Shown piece by piece: positions 35,152-43,746 of a DNA stretch of 64,000 nt; within the stretch, counting starts at the first letter, position 1, and every line of letters begins with the position of its first letter. A model generated the notes under the pieces. That model ran no database searches. It saw only the letters and a program-made list of their open reading frames with translations, and had not been told where the DNA came from. Source of the DNA: Henriciella sp. (GTDB taxonomy: Bacteria; Pseudomonadota; Alphaproteobacteria; Caulobacterales; Hyphomonadaceae); contig NZ_JAPYRE010000003.1 in assembly GCF_029936995.1 (NCBI RefSeq), forward strand, positions 372,001-436,000, in the 5' to 3' direction. The position numbers and the translations under genes were made by a program.

Positions 35152-36617
35152 GCCGCGTCCTGTCTTTTCTTGAGAGTCTCCCAGGCATTCAGTGCGCGTT
35201 CACGCCCTTCGGCATGGTCAATGATTGGCCGGGGATAAGTTTCGCCGAGCGATACGCCTGCCTTGGCCAATGTTTGGTCGTCAGCCTTCCAGGGCGCATG
35301 CAGATATTTATCCGGCAGGTTTTTCAGCTCGGGACACCACTTGCGGACATACGCGCCGGTCTTGTCGAATTTCTCACCCTGCGTGATCGGATTGAATATC
35401 CGGAAATATGGTGATGCGTCAGCGCCCGAGCCTGCCACCCATTGCCATCCTGATGTATTTGAGGCCGGATCAGCATCGACGAGCGTATCCCAGAACCAGG
35501 CCTCGCCATCCCGCCAGTGTATAAGCAAGTGCTTGGTCAGAAATGAGGCCACGATCATGCGTACACGATTGTGCATCCAGCCCGATTCCCAAAGCTGTCG
35601 CATGCCAGCATCGACAACCGGATAACCTGTTTTGCCATCCGTCCATGCCTTAAACACCCGCTTATCCGACTTCCACGGCATGTCATCGAATTTGCGATTG
35701 TAATTTTCCCAGTCCATATCAGGATTGTGGTAGAGCAGGACGTAGGAAAATTCGCGCCAGACAACCTCTGAAAGAAAGGACCAGGCGCTTGTATCTTCCT
35801 TAAGCCCTGCATCTATCCGGGATTTCACGGCTCGCCAGACCTGTGCCGGGCCGATTTCGCCGAAATGAAGATGCGGAGACAGACCGGATGTTCCATCACG
35901 GTCTGGGCGGTTTCTCATCTCGTCATACGTGCGCAGATCCTGATCTAGAAAATCGGCCAGACGCTCTTTGGCGCCATCTTCACCAGGCATCCACCACTCT
36001 TCAAACCCTGTAGACCAATCCGGCTTTTCAGGATGCAAGCCCCAGTCCTCAATCCGTTCACCATCAATTCCCTGACCTTTCAGGGCCGTCGGGCGCGCCA
36101 AGGCAGTTGGTGGAGTGTATACGTCTCGGACCGCGCGCCAGTAAGGTGTGAAAACCTTATAATAGCCCCCGTCTTTCGTTTCTACGGTCCAGGGCTCTGT
36201 TAATAGGGTTGTATTGAAGCTCTTCGCTTCAATATCATTATCCTTCAGTTCGGCCTTGAGCTCTGTATCAATATCCCTGCCTGCCTTGTCATAGCGCCGC
36301 CCCCAGTAGACACCATCTGCACCTGTTTCCTCGACAAGTTTCGGGATTATGTCACGGGCTTTCCCTTTCCTGCAGATGAGTTTGCCGCCAAGCTCAGCGA
36401 TATCAGAGCGTAGAGATTTCAGAGACTTGTCGAGCCACCAGCGCGATGCTCCTCCCGGTGCGCGCAAGGCCTCATCCTGTTCGAGAATATAGACGCAGAT
36501 AACATCTGATCCTTTAGACACCGCCGCATGAATGGCAGCGTTGTCGTCCAGGCGAAGGTCATTCCGCATCCACACGATTGTCGGTTTCTGTCCAGTTTCA
36601 GCCAGGGTCATCTCCAT
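35148..36617 (-). CDS. phrB: Deoxyribodipyrimidine photolyase (CPD class I)
   Basis: 489 residues. The N-terminal antenna domain starts IVWMRNDLRLDDN; the FAD domain contains LSPHLHFGEIGPAQVW, TGYPVVDAGMRQL, WMHNRVRMIVASFL, and DADPASNTSGWQWVAGSG. These match class I CPD photolyases that repair pyrimidine dimers with blue light. Residue choices at WQWVAGSGADASPYFRIFNP favour photolyase over cryptochrome. It is first in the phrB-FAD-DUF1365-cfa chain, which is translationally coupled throughout. Confidence 0.95.
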   Translation of the reverse strand: MEMTLAETGQKPTIVWMRNDLRLDDNAAIHAAVSKGSDVICVYILEQDEALRAPGGASRWWLDKSLKSLRSDIAELGGKLICRKGKARDIIPKLVEETGADGVYWGRRYDKAGRDIDTELKAELKDNDIEAKSFNTTLLTEPWTVETKDGGYYKVFTPYWRAVRDVYTPPTALARPTALKGQGIDGERIEDWGLHPEKPDWSTGFEEWWMPGEDGAKERLADFLDQDLRTYDEMRNRPDRDGTSGLSPHLHFGEIGPAQVWRAVKSRIDAGLKEDTSAWSFLSEVVWREFSYVLLYHNPDMDWENYNRKFDDMPWKSDKRVFKAWTDGKTGYPVVDAGMRQLWESGWMHNRVRMIVASFLTKHLLIHWRDGEAWFWDTLVDADPASNTSGWQWVAGSGADASPYFRIFNPITQGEKFDKTGAYVRKWCPELKNLPDKYLHAPWKADDQTLAKAGVSLGETYPRPIIDHAEGRERALNAWETLKKRQDAA

Positions 36618-36639
36618 GACGCGATGTTTACTCTTCTAG

Positions 36640-36666
36640 ATACGCCAGGTCTGCTGGAGTGGATCA
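36640..36666 (-). promoter_or_regulatory. ECF-type promoter of the phrB operon
   Basis: On the - strand TGATCC (36666-36661), an 18-base spacer ending in CG, then TAT (36642-36640) and CTAGA. Spacing and bases match the chrR-like promoter at 30501, which also has CG before TAT. The expected transcript start lies about 13 bases before the phrB ATG. Confidence 0.62.
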
Positions 36667-36761
36667 AAATCATATGAGTTCAATGCAGTGCTGGCAGAAC
36701 GCTGCCGAATTGACTAGGGAATAAGAGGATCCTGGCGAAGCGATAGCGAGTGGAGAGGGCC

Positions 36762-38213
36762 ATGAAGCAGCACCTTACCGAGCTGATCGGCAAAGCTGAA
36801 AATCAGCATGTTCTATGCGTCGGCGATCTTATGCTCGACCGCTTTGTTTATGGCGTGGTTGACCGGGTATCACCGGAATCGCCTGTGCCGGTGCTTCGCA
36901 AGACACAGACACTCGAAATGCCAGGCGGTGCTGGCAACGTGGCGCGCAACTTGGCCGCGATGGGCCTAAATGTAATCATGGTCGGTTGTGTCGGTGAGGA
37001 TGATGAAGGTCGTCGGCTGGAAACCCTTCTGGATACCCAGACAGGCATAGAAACTCGTCTTGCTAAAAACTCTGCATGCGGGACAGTTGTTAAAAGCCGC
37101 TTTGTCGCGAGCAACCAGCAGCTTCTGCGTGTCGACACAGAACAGTCTTCGCCATCCCTGGGTATCGCTGAAGCAGTGGTGTGCAGCGCAATCGAAAAAG
37201 CCGCTCGGCAGTGCAGGGCGATAGTCGTATCAGACTATGCCAAGGGCACGATAACACCTGCCACTTTCTCTGCTTGCCTGAAGGCGGCAGACGAAAATGA
37301 TATTCCTCTTCTGGTCGACCCGAAATCACTTGACCTGTCGGTGTATGCCGGCGCGAGCCTGGTGAAACCCAATGCCACGGAGCTTTCAAGCGCGACTGGC
37401 CTGCCAACACTGACGGACGCAGATGTCGAAACAGCTCTGCATCAGGCGTCAAGAAGACTTCCCGGAAGCAAGATCGTTGTTACCCGGGCCGGCAAAGGGA
37501 TGTCATGGTTTGAGGCTGACCGTGTGTCGCACAGGCACGGCGAAGCGAAACAGGTATTCGATGTTTCCGGGGCAGGGGACACAAGCATGGCCGCCATCGC
37601 GCTTGGAATTGTCGCCGGTGCCAGCCTGACAGATGCTGTGTCACTTGCTGTAACGGCATCCGGCCTGGCTGTTGCCAAGACAGGTACAGCTACGGTGGAT
37701 GCGGATGAAATTCGCACTGCACTGGACCCGGTGCATAATCATAGGCGCGCCCTCGTACTCGATGAGACGGCAGCCCAAAACTTATGTCGTGAATGGAGGA
37801 CCGCAGGCCTGAAGGTAGGCTTCACAAATGGCTGCTTTGACATACTTCACCCGGGGCATCTCAGCCTTCTGGAGGAGGCGCGGGCACGTTGTGACCGGTT
37901 GATTGTTGCCATCAACACCGACGCGTCAGTCAAACGCCTCAAAGGAGAGAGCCGACCTGTTAACACGGAAGCTGATCGCGCTCGAATGCTCGCGGGGCTG
38001 GGGGCAGTAGATGCCGTGACGATCTTTACCGAAGACACTCCGCTAAGAGTCATTGAAGCTGTGCAGCCGGATCTTCTTGTAAAAGGCGGTGATTATACAC
38101 TCGAGACAATCGTTGGTGCGGATTTCGTGCGCGCCAATGGTGGCGAGGTTCATATTGTCAGCCTGCTGGATGGCCATTCCACAAGCGCCATCCTGGAAAA
38201 GTCACGCGTTTAG
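36762..38213 (+). CDS. hldE: Bifunctional heptose 7-phosphate kinase/heptose 1-phosphate adenylyltransferase
   Basis: 483 residues from an ATG behind GGAGAGG; a GTG at 36750 is less likely. Residues to about 325 form the PfkB-type kinase (MPGGAGNVARNLAAMG, DVSGAGDTSMAAIALG). From about 350 the nucleotidyltransferase contains GFTNGCFDILHPGH and LVKGGDYT. Both steps build ADP-heptose for the lipopolysaccharide core. It overlaps the stop of the next gene on the opposite strand by four bases. Confidence 0.95.
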   Translation: MKQHLTELIGKAENQHVLCVGDLMLDRFVYGVVDRVSPESPVPVLRKTQTLEMPGGAGNVARNLAAMGLNVIMVGCVGEDDEGRRLETLLDTQTGIETRLAKNSACGTVVKSRFVASNQQLLRVDTEQSSPSLGIAEAVVCSAIEKAARQCRAIVVSDYAKGTITPATFSACLKAADENDIPLLVDPKSLDLSVYAGASLVKPNATELSSATGLPTLTDADVETALHQASRRLPGSKIVVTRAGKGMSWFEADRVSHRHGEAKQVFDVSGAGDTSMAAIALGIVAGASLTDAVSLAVTASGLAVAKTGTATVDADEIRTALDPVHNHRRALVLDETAAQNLCREWRTAGLKVGFTNGCFDILHPGHLSLLEEARARCDRLIVAINTDASVKRLKGESRPVNTEADRARMLAGLGAVDAVTIFTEDTPLRVIEAVQPDLLVKGGDYTLETIVGADFVRANGGEVHIVSLLDGHSTSAILEKSRV

Positions 38214-39106
38214 TTCCCACGCTCGCCTGAAATGTCCTCTTCGGCGTTTGGCCGGCGAATTGGAGCCACGTCAACGACCTCATCGGCCGCCCATGTATCG
38301 AATGGCTCAGCAGGCTTATCTGCATTGAGCTCAAGCCAGTTCGAAAGAGTCTCAATACGTGTATCTACTGTCGCCAGAAAACCCTCCTCCACAGAGTAGG
38401 TACGCGGCGAACGCGCCAGGTTTGGCTTGATCCAGGAGAGCATGCCACTTTCTGCGTTCAGTGTTGTCTTCACCGCGCATCCATCAAATGCAGGGCTACA
38501 TGCCCCCGCCGGTTCGGACCAACGGCTAAGATTCTTGCCTTCAGGCAGCAATATGCCTCCGAAGCGTTGGCGGAACGTCTCATCTTCAGGCAATTGTTGA
38601 AGTGCGGCGGCAACCAGCGGCTCACTATCCGGGGAGGCAACTATGATAAGTCCTCGAAGACGGTTTTCCGCTGAGACGTAGCGTTTCATGGCTTCGGCAA
38701 CGTCCTTCTTGGCTGTTTCCATTTCTGCAGCACGCATTGAGCCGGTGGATGCCGGAGAAGGGGACCTCAGGCCGGGCGCATAGATCATGTAGCTGTCGTC
38801 CGATAACCCACTTGATTCCAGCATCTTGGCGAACTCGGATTTCAGTAAATCGCTACTTGCAGGAATCAGGCCCGCTCTTGTCGGGGTCGAAACCGGTGGC
38901 GGGATCACGAACAGATCTACACCCCAGGGCTCTTCCCAGCCACCCGGAGGTGTTTCACCGGGGCGTTCCAGCCAAACCTCATCATAGTAATAATCCGGAG
39001 TTTCCGGTGTTGTTTCAGCAGTGCCCACAACAAAGCCGTATGCCCAGTCCTTCAGTGCAAACCATCCAATCAGGATAATGGCTGCGGCTATCAGGATGCG
39101 GCGCAT
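38210..39106 (-). CDS. Membrane-anchored protein, divergent DUF3089-like
   Basis: 298 residues from an ATG with AAGGAG five bases before it. A short membrane anchor (about 3-19) precedes YYYDEVWLERPGETPPGGW and a region (VDLFVIPPPVS, then MIYAPGLRSPSP) reminiscent of DUF3089 hydrolases. The usual GHSQG nucleophile elbow is replaced by LIIVASPDSEP, so it should not be catalytic in that way. Assignment is from pattern memory and tentative. Last gene of a three-gene unit with the kinase-like gene and DUF6285. Confidence 0.5.
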   Translation of the reverse strand: MRRILIAAAIILIGWFALKDWAYGFVVGTAETTPETPDYYYDEVWLERPGETPPGGWEEPWGVDLFVIPPPVSTPTRAGLIPASSDLLKSEFAKMLESSGLSDDSYMIYAPGLRSPSPASTGSMRAAEMETAKKDVAEAMKRYVSAENRLRGLIIVASPDSEPLVAAALQQLPEDETFRQRFGGILLPEGKNLSRWSEPAGACSPAFDGCAVKTTLNAESGMLSWIKPNLARSPRTYSVEEGFLATVDTRIETLSNWLELNADKPAEPFDTWAADEVVDVAPIRRPNAEEDISGERGN

Positions 39107-39108
39107 GT

Positions 39109-39489
39109 TCACTCCTTCAGAGCTGTGGCAAGAGCAGAATAGTTTGGCTGGTCTACCTTTAGCTGTGCAATTGCGGTCTTTTTTAGATGTTCCATAAGAG
39201 GCACTGAATCAATTCCGAAGTCACCACTACGGATTTTCTCCTGCAACTGGCTGTTCAGTTCTGACAGATCTTCACTCACCGCTTCATTCTTCAAAAGACG
39301 CAAAAGCCGGGTCTTTTCTTGCTCGTCATTATCCGTCCGTGCCTCAAGATCCCTCAAGATGGTGGCCAGGACATTGGAAGCTACGCGTGCATGGAAGCCC
39401 GCGCGTCCTTCAAGTTGCGGCATCGCTGTCTCATCCACGAAATTTTTCACCGCCTGGACAAGCTCGCTGACGCTTGGCTGATCATGCAT
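39109..39489 (-). CDS. DUF6285 family protein
   Basis: 126 residues from an ATG with GAGGAG eight bases upstream, overlapping the preceding gene's stop. Short, helical and acidic; PSVSELVQAVKNFVDETAMPQLEGRAGFHARVASNVL is the conserved start of DUF6285. Function unknown. The family is regularly encoded beside APH-type phosphotransferases of acyl-CoA catabolism, as here. Confidence 0.82.
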   Translation of the reverse strand: MHDQPSVSELVQAVKNFVDETAMPQLEGRAGFHARVASNVLATILRDLEARTDNDEQEKTRLLRLLKNEAVSEDLSELNSQLQEKIRSGDFGIDSVPLMEHLKKTAIAQLKVDQPNYSALATALKE

Positions 39490-40489
39490 GGCTTTGCTCC
39501 TCAAGCAGATTGATGAGATCGAGTTCCGTCTCAGAAACCCGGCGACCGATCGCTGCCCGTTCGACACTTGGGTCAGCGCCAGATCGAAACGATTCGTACA
39601 TCAGCATGCACATCACACCCCACTTCATGCTTCCGAGAATCTCCCACCAGTCAATATCGCGTGCCGTAAGACGCTGGCCGCCGGCCCGTTCATATGCAGT
39701 CAGCAATGGCTCCACATCGCCAAATCCCCCCAGGCGCTTGTCCGTATGGCCAAAGCGCCAGGAGTTTGTGCACATCCATGCAATATCCTCACGCGGATCC
39801 CCAAGATGACAGAGCTCCCAATCGAGGACAGCTGCCAGGCCAGCTTCATCGACCATTATATTGCCAAGCCTGAAGTCACCATGAACAAGTACCGGCTCCA
39901 GGGGAGCGGGCGCGTTCTCGCGCAACCATACCATTGCCAGGTCGAATATTGGCCGGCACCCTCCGGTAGACTTGTAGATATCCTCATAGTAGCTCAACTG
40001 ATCGAGGCCAGAACTTTCCTTTAGCTCCGGATCTCCCGCCAGCTGAATGGAGTGGATGCCTGCCAGCGCCTTTCCACACTGTTCAGGCAACGCGTCACGT
40101 GCGGCAGCGAACTCATCGTTGCGAAGAATCCGTCTGGCAATCGTCTCTCCCATGATCTGCGTCATGAAGAAGCCCTCACCAACATCGTCGGAGTCTTCAA
40201 GAACCCTTACGACTCTCGGCACTGGCACGCCGGCAGCCTCCGCCTTGCGTATCAGCCTGGCTTCATTGGGAAGTCCGATAGCTGCAGAATCAAAGGATTT
40301 CTCGCCACCCTGTGGTGCCCGCCGAAGAATCAGCGTTGCAGGCACATCTTCTCCTGAAAGTCTGACCAGCCATGTTTCCTGGCTGGCCCCTCCGGAAAGC
40401 CGATCAGCTGAAGCAACTGACAGGCTCTCGCCATACACACCTTGCAGCACCGTTTGGAGCTTGTGTTGGAATTCTTGCGTTTCACTCAT
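39482..40489 (-). CDS. Phosphotransferase family protein (APH/FadE36-like)
   Basis: 335 residues from an ATG with weak GGCAAAG upstream. The kinase-like fold shows VHGDFRLGNIMVD (Brenner motif, about 215-227) and VLDWELCHLGDPREDIAW (metal-binding Asp). ATP-dependent phosphorylation is likely. Despite the aminoglycoside-phosphotransferase fold, close relatives sit with acyl-CoA dehydrogenases (FadE36/ACAD10 type) in lipid or hydroxy-acyl-CoA catabolism, and resistance is not implied. First gene of the unit with DUF6285. Confidence 0.87.
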   Translation of the reverse strand: MSETQEFQHKLQTVLQGVYGESLSVASADRLSGGASQETWLVRLSGEDVPATLILRRAPQGGEKSFDSAAIGLPNEARLIRKAEAAGVPVPRVVRVLEDSDDVGEGFFMTQIMGETIARRILRNDEFAAARDALPEQCGKALAGIHSIQLAGDPELKESSGLDQLSYYEDIYKSTGGCRPIFDLAMVWLRENAPAPLEPVLVHGDFRLGNIMVDEAGLAAVLDWELCHLGDPREDIAWMCTNSWRFGHTDKRLGGFGDVEPLLTAYERAGGQRLTARDIDWWEILGSMKWGVMCMLMYESFRSGADPSVERAAIGRRVSETELDLINLLEEQSHA

Positions 40490-40567
40490 CTTTGCCACAA
40501 TTAACCGAAAGCTTAGCGACTCCAAGCCATACTCCAACGTAAACCCGATCCTCCCAGGAGCGCCTTG

Positions 40568-41317
40568 ATGGCCAAGAATAAACCCAGACAGGATGATGCT
40601 AACGACCTCATGAACCCGCAGCCGAAGCAGAAACCAAGCCTATGGGCCTGGTTACGTGCACGCTTTCTGGCGGGGATGGTCATTGCAGCACCGATCGCAG
40701 TGACTTTCTATGTCCTGCAGTTCCTGATCAACTTCATCGACAACAGGGTTAAACCCCTTCTGCCACCGCTTCTGCAGCCGGAGACCTATACCAACTACGC
40801 CGTTCCAGGGTTTGGTGTGCTGGTCATGATCATAGCGCTCACAATCCTCGGTGCTGTGGCGACAAACCTTATTGGCCGGTCCATCATCAGGACGGCTGAC
40901 CGTATCCTGTCAGGCGTGCCGATTGTACGAAACGTTTATGCCGCGTTCAAACAGCTTACGGACGTTATCGCGAACAATCAGCAATCTTCCTATGACCGCG
41001 TTGTGCTGATCGAGTATCCCAAACTCGGTTCATGGTGCATCGGCTTTGTATCCAGCAATGCCAAAGGCGAAATCCGTACCCGTCTGAGTTCTGAGTACAT
41101 TGGCGTGTTCGTCCCGACGACACCTAACCCCACATCCGGTTTTCTCATGTATGTCAAAGAGACCGAATGCATCGAACTCGATATGTCCATCGAGGAGGGA
41201 GCCAAGATGATCCTTTCTGCTGGCCTGGTGGTGCCAGAACATGTGCCAGAAGAAGGTACCCAGCGTTCACTCCCGCTCCCGGATGAGGGGGCTGAGAAGC
41301 TCACGGAGAAGGCTTAG
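40568..41317 (+). CDS. DUF502 family membrane protein
   Basis: 249 residues; AGGAG seven bases before the ATG. Two membrane segments (about 30-50 and 72-95) precede a conserved cytosolic or periplasmic domain with RTADRILSGVPIVRNVYAAFKQLTD, VVLIEYPKLGSWCIGFVSS and VFVPTTPNPTSGF, hallmarks of DUF502. The family's role is unknown, with links to recG in many alphaproteobacterial genomes. The last 51 bases overlap recG on the other strand. Confidence 0.93.
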   Translation: MAKNKPRQDDANDLMNPQPKQKPSLWAWLRARFLAGMVIAAPIAVTFYVLQFLINFIDNRVKPLLPPLLQPETYTNYAVPGFGVLVMIIALTILGAVATNLIGRSIIRTADRILSGVPIVRNVYAAFKQLTDVIANNQQSSYDRVVLIEYPKLGSWCIGFVSSNAKGEIRTRLSSEYIGVFVPTTPNPTSGFLMYVKETECIELDMSIEEGAKMILSAGLVVPEHVPEEGTQRSLPLPDEGAEKLTEKA

Positions 41318-43333
41318 GGCTTTTCCGCGCTCTGCTGTGAGGCCGGGATCCCGCTCGATCGTATAGCGGGCATCCTGTCGGGCAACGGAAATCAGGTCGG
41401 CGTGCTGGGCCAGGTCCAGGATCCGGTAATCGACCGCGCCGGACTGGCGCACACCAAGCAAGTCACCGGGACCTCGCAAACGAAAATCGGCCTCAGCGAT
41501 CTCAAAACCATCCTCGCTGCGGCGCAGTGTTTCCAGGCGCTCCTTTGCAAGCTCTCCAAGCGGGGGGCGATAGAGAAGCAGGCAATAAGACTTCTTGGAT
41601 CCACGCCCAACACGTCCGCGCAACTGATGTAGTTGCGCAAGCCCGAAGCCTTCGGCGCGCTCAATCACCATGATAGTCGCTTCGGGCACGTCCACGCCGA
41701 CCTCAATAACAGTGGTGGCAACCAGTACCTTCGTTTCGCCTGTGCGGAAGGCTTCAAGGGCAGCATCTTTCTCTTCACCCCGCAATCGTCCGTGGACAAG
41801 GCCTATTGGTACTTTCAGCCAGTCTTGCAACATGGCGGCTCTCTGGACGGCAGATCCGGCATCATCGTCAGTATCGACTCGCGGGCAGACCCAGAAGACA
41901 CGCTCATCACGCGCGATCGCACGTCCGACGGCATCAACTATGTCTTCCATTCGCGTGTCAGCAATGGCTCGTGTTTCGATAGGCTGGCGGCCAGCCGGCT
42001 TCTCATCGAGAATGGAGATATCGAGATCCCCATGAACCGCCTGGGCCAATGTACGGGGTATTGGCGTTGCGCTCATCACCAGCATATGCGGCGCCTCTGC
42101 TTTCCCAGCGAGCCGCATCCTGTCCATCACGCCGAAGCGATGCTGTTCGTCGACGACGACAAGCCCAAGCTTTTTGAACCGGACATCTTCCTGAAAGAGC
42201 GCCTGCGTGCCGACAGCAATCTGTACCGAACCATCGGCCAGCGCCATCAGGATCGCTTCCCTTGCGCGGCCCTTGTTTCGTCCAGTGAGCGCGGCGACTT
42301 CATATCCCAGTGGTCCGAGCAAGCTCGCTACGCTCTCATACTGCTGCCGGGCGAGAACTTCAGTCGGTGCCATGAACGCAGCCTGATAACCTGCGCCAAC
42401 AGCCTTAACGGCCGACAGGATGGCGACCAGCGTCTTGCCCGCACCGACATCGCCCTGGAGCATCCTGCGCATGGGATGGTCCAGGGCGAGGTCTGTCGAA
42501 ATATCTTTTACCGCTCGTATCTGCGCAGATGTCATCTTGTAAGGCAGTGTCGATGCGACTTTATTCAGCTGCGTGTTGTCTGTCACAAGTGGCGGGGCTG
42601 ACTTCTGGGCGCGTGAGAGGCGCGCAAACGCAAACACGGTTTCGCGCGCCAATGCCTCATCATAAGCCAGACGCGCGCGGCATCTGGAAAAACTCTCTTC
42701 ATCATATGTATCGGGAGCGTGCAGCCCAGTGAGCGCTGTCTTGAAGCCCGGCCAACCGCGTTCCTGGAGGAGGCTTTCTTCCAACCATTCCGGAAGGTCA
42801 TCAACAATATGCTCCAGCGCAGCGGTTGCCGCCGTGTGAACTCTCTTGTTGGTCAGTCCCGCTGTTAGCCCGTAGATCGGCTCAACTGCCGGGGGGCGTT
42901 CCTTCTTTGCCGGATCAAGCACATGATCTGGGTGCGACATCTGGCGCTCCCCCTGATACTCTGTGACGAGACCGGAGACGATTCGTTCTTTGCCGATTGG
43001 GAATTGCCCTTGCAACCAGCGCGGCTCGGCCCTGAAAAATGTGAGTGTCAGGAACCCTGTACCATCGAAAAGCTGGATACGGTGCGGGGCGCGCTCGGAA
43101 TAGGGTGCCTTATAAGACTGAACTTCACCCTGAACGGTCACAACCTCTCCAGGAACGATTGCCTCGAAAGAGGGTTTGATCCGCCTGTCGAGCCATCTTT
43201 CAGGCAAGTGAAGCAGCAAGTCCCAGATCGTATCGCCATCCACGAGACGTTCAAAGACCGGCTTCAGTTTCGGCCCTATGCCCGGAAGGGTGTCTAGAGG
43301 CTGGAAAAGAGGAAAGAGTCGCTCATCGCGCAT
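41267..43333 (-). CDS. recG: ATP-dependent DNA helicase RecG
   Basis: 688 residues. The N-terminal OB-fold wedge (about 50-160) is followed by helicase motifs: [45 protein letters not shown], and in the second half TKVLVATTVIEVGVDVPEA and [15 protein letters not shown]. RecG drives branch migration and regression of stalled forks. Convergent with, and overlapping, DUF502 by 51 bases. Divergent from sdhE. Confidence 0.97.
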   Translation of the reverse strand: MRDERLFPLFQPLDTLPGIGPKLKPVFERLVDGDTIWDLLLHLPERWLDRRIKPSFEAIVPGEVVTVQGEVQSYKAPYSERAPHRIQLFDGTGFLTLTFFRAEPRWLQGQFPIGKERIVSGLVTEYQGERQMSHPDHVLDPAKKERPPAVEPIYGLTAGLTNKRVHTAATAALEHIVDDLPEWLEESLLQERGWPGFKTALTGLHAPDTYDEESFSRCRARLAYDEALARETVFAFARLSRAQKSAPPLVTDNTQLNKVASTLPYKMTSAQIRAVKDISTDLALDHPMRRMLQGDVGAGKTLVAILSAVKAVGAGYQAAFMAPTEVLARQQYESVASLLGPLGYEVAALTGRNKGRAREAILMALADGSVQIAVGTQALFQEDVRFKKLGLVVVDEQHRFGVMDRMRLAGKAEAPHMLVMSATPIPRTLAQAVHGDLDISILDEKPAGRQPIETRAIADTRMEDIVDAVGRAIARDERVFWVCPRVDTDDDAGSAVQRAAMLQDWLKVPIGLVHGRLRGEEKDAALEAFRTGETKVLVATTVIEVGVDVPEATIMVIERAEGFGLAQLHQLRGRVGRGSKKSYCLLLYRPPLGELAKERLETLRRSEDGFEIAEADFRLRGPGDLLGVRQSGAVDYRILDLAQHADLISVARQDARYTIERDPGLTAERGKALSLLRELLSPLIRERE

Positions 43334-43444
43334 GATGAGGTGACATTAACGCAAGTCGCCAAGCGGGCAATTGTAGATGAGGACTGGGCAGCAACTTCTC
43401 AGGGGCCTATGTGACGCCCGAACACTGTGACAGGGATAGGCGAA

Positions 43445-43702
43445 ATGGAAGACAGACGCCGTAAACTTAATTTCCGGGCCTGGCGCCGCGGCTTCAAGGA
43501 AATGGATCTTCTTATGGGGCAGTTTGCTGATGCCCATCTTGCCGGCATGAGTGACGCTGAGCTTGATGAATTCGAAAGGCTCCTCGCCACCCCCGATTGG
43601 GAGGTCTATGCATGGCTTGTTGGAAATGAGCCTGTACCGGCAGAATCTTCAGGCCCGGTTCTGGACCGCTTGCTACGCTTCAAGTACGACCCACGCGCCT
43701 GA
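43445..43702 (+). CDS. sdhE: FAD assembly factor SdhE
   Basis: 85 residues from MEDRRRK; a GTG at 43427 gives a six-residue longer form. RRRKLNFRAWRRGFKEMD contains the RGxxE motif (RGFKE) needed to promote covalent FAD attachment to succinate dehydrogenase. WEVYAWLVGNEPVP is also conserved. recG-sdhE-mfd is a common alphaproteobacterial order. Confidence 0.95.
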   Translation: MEDRRRKLNFRAWRRGFKEMDLLMGQFADAHLAGMSDAELDEFERLLATPDWEVYAWLVGNEPVPAESSGPVLDRLLRFKYDPRA

Positions 43703-43746
43703 TGCCTCCCTCCAGCTTCATCCGGTAAAAGCCGGTCTATCCCGTC

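Noticed and set aside
39482-40489. Aminoglycoside resistance enzyme
   Set aside because: Only the fold is shared. Co-location with DUF6285 and the sequence pattern place it with acyl-CoA-associated phosphotransferases.
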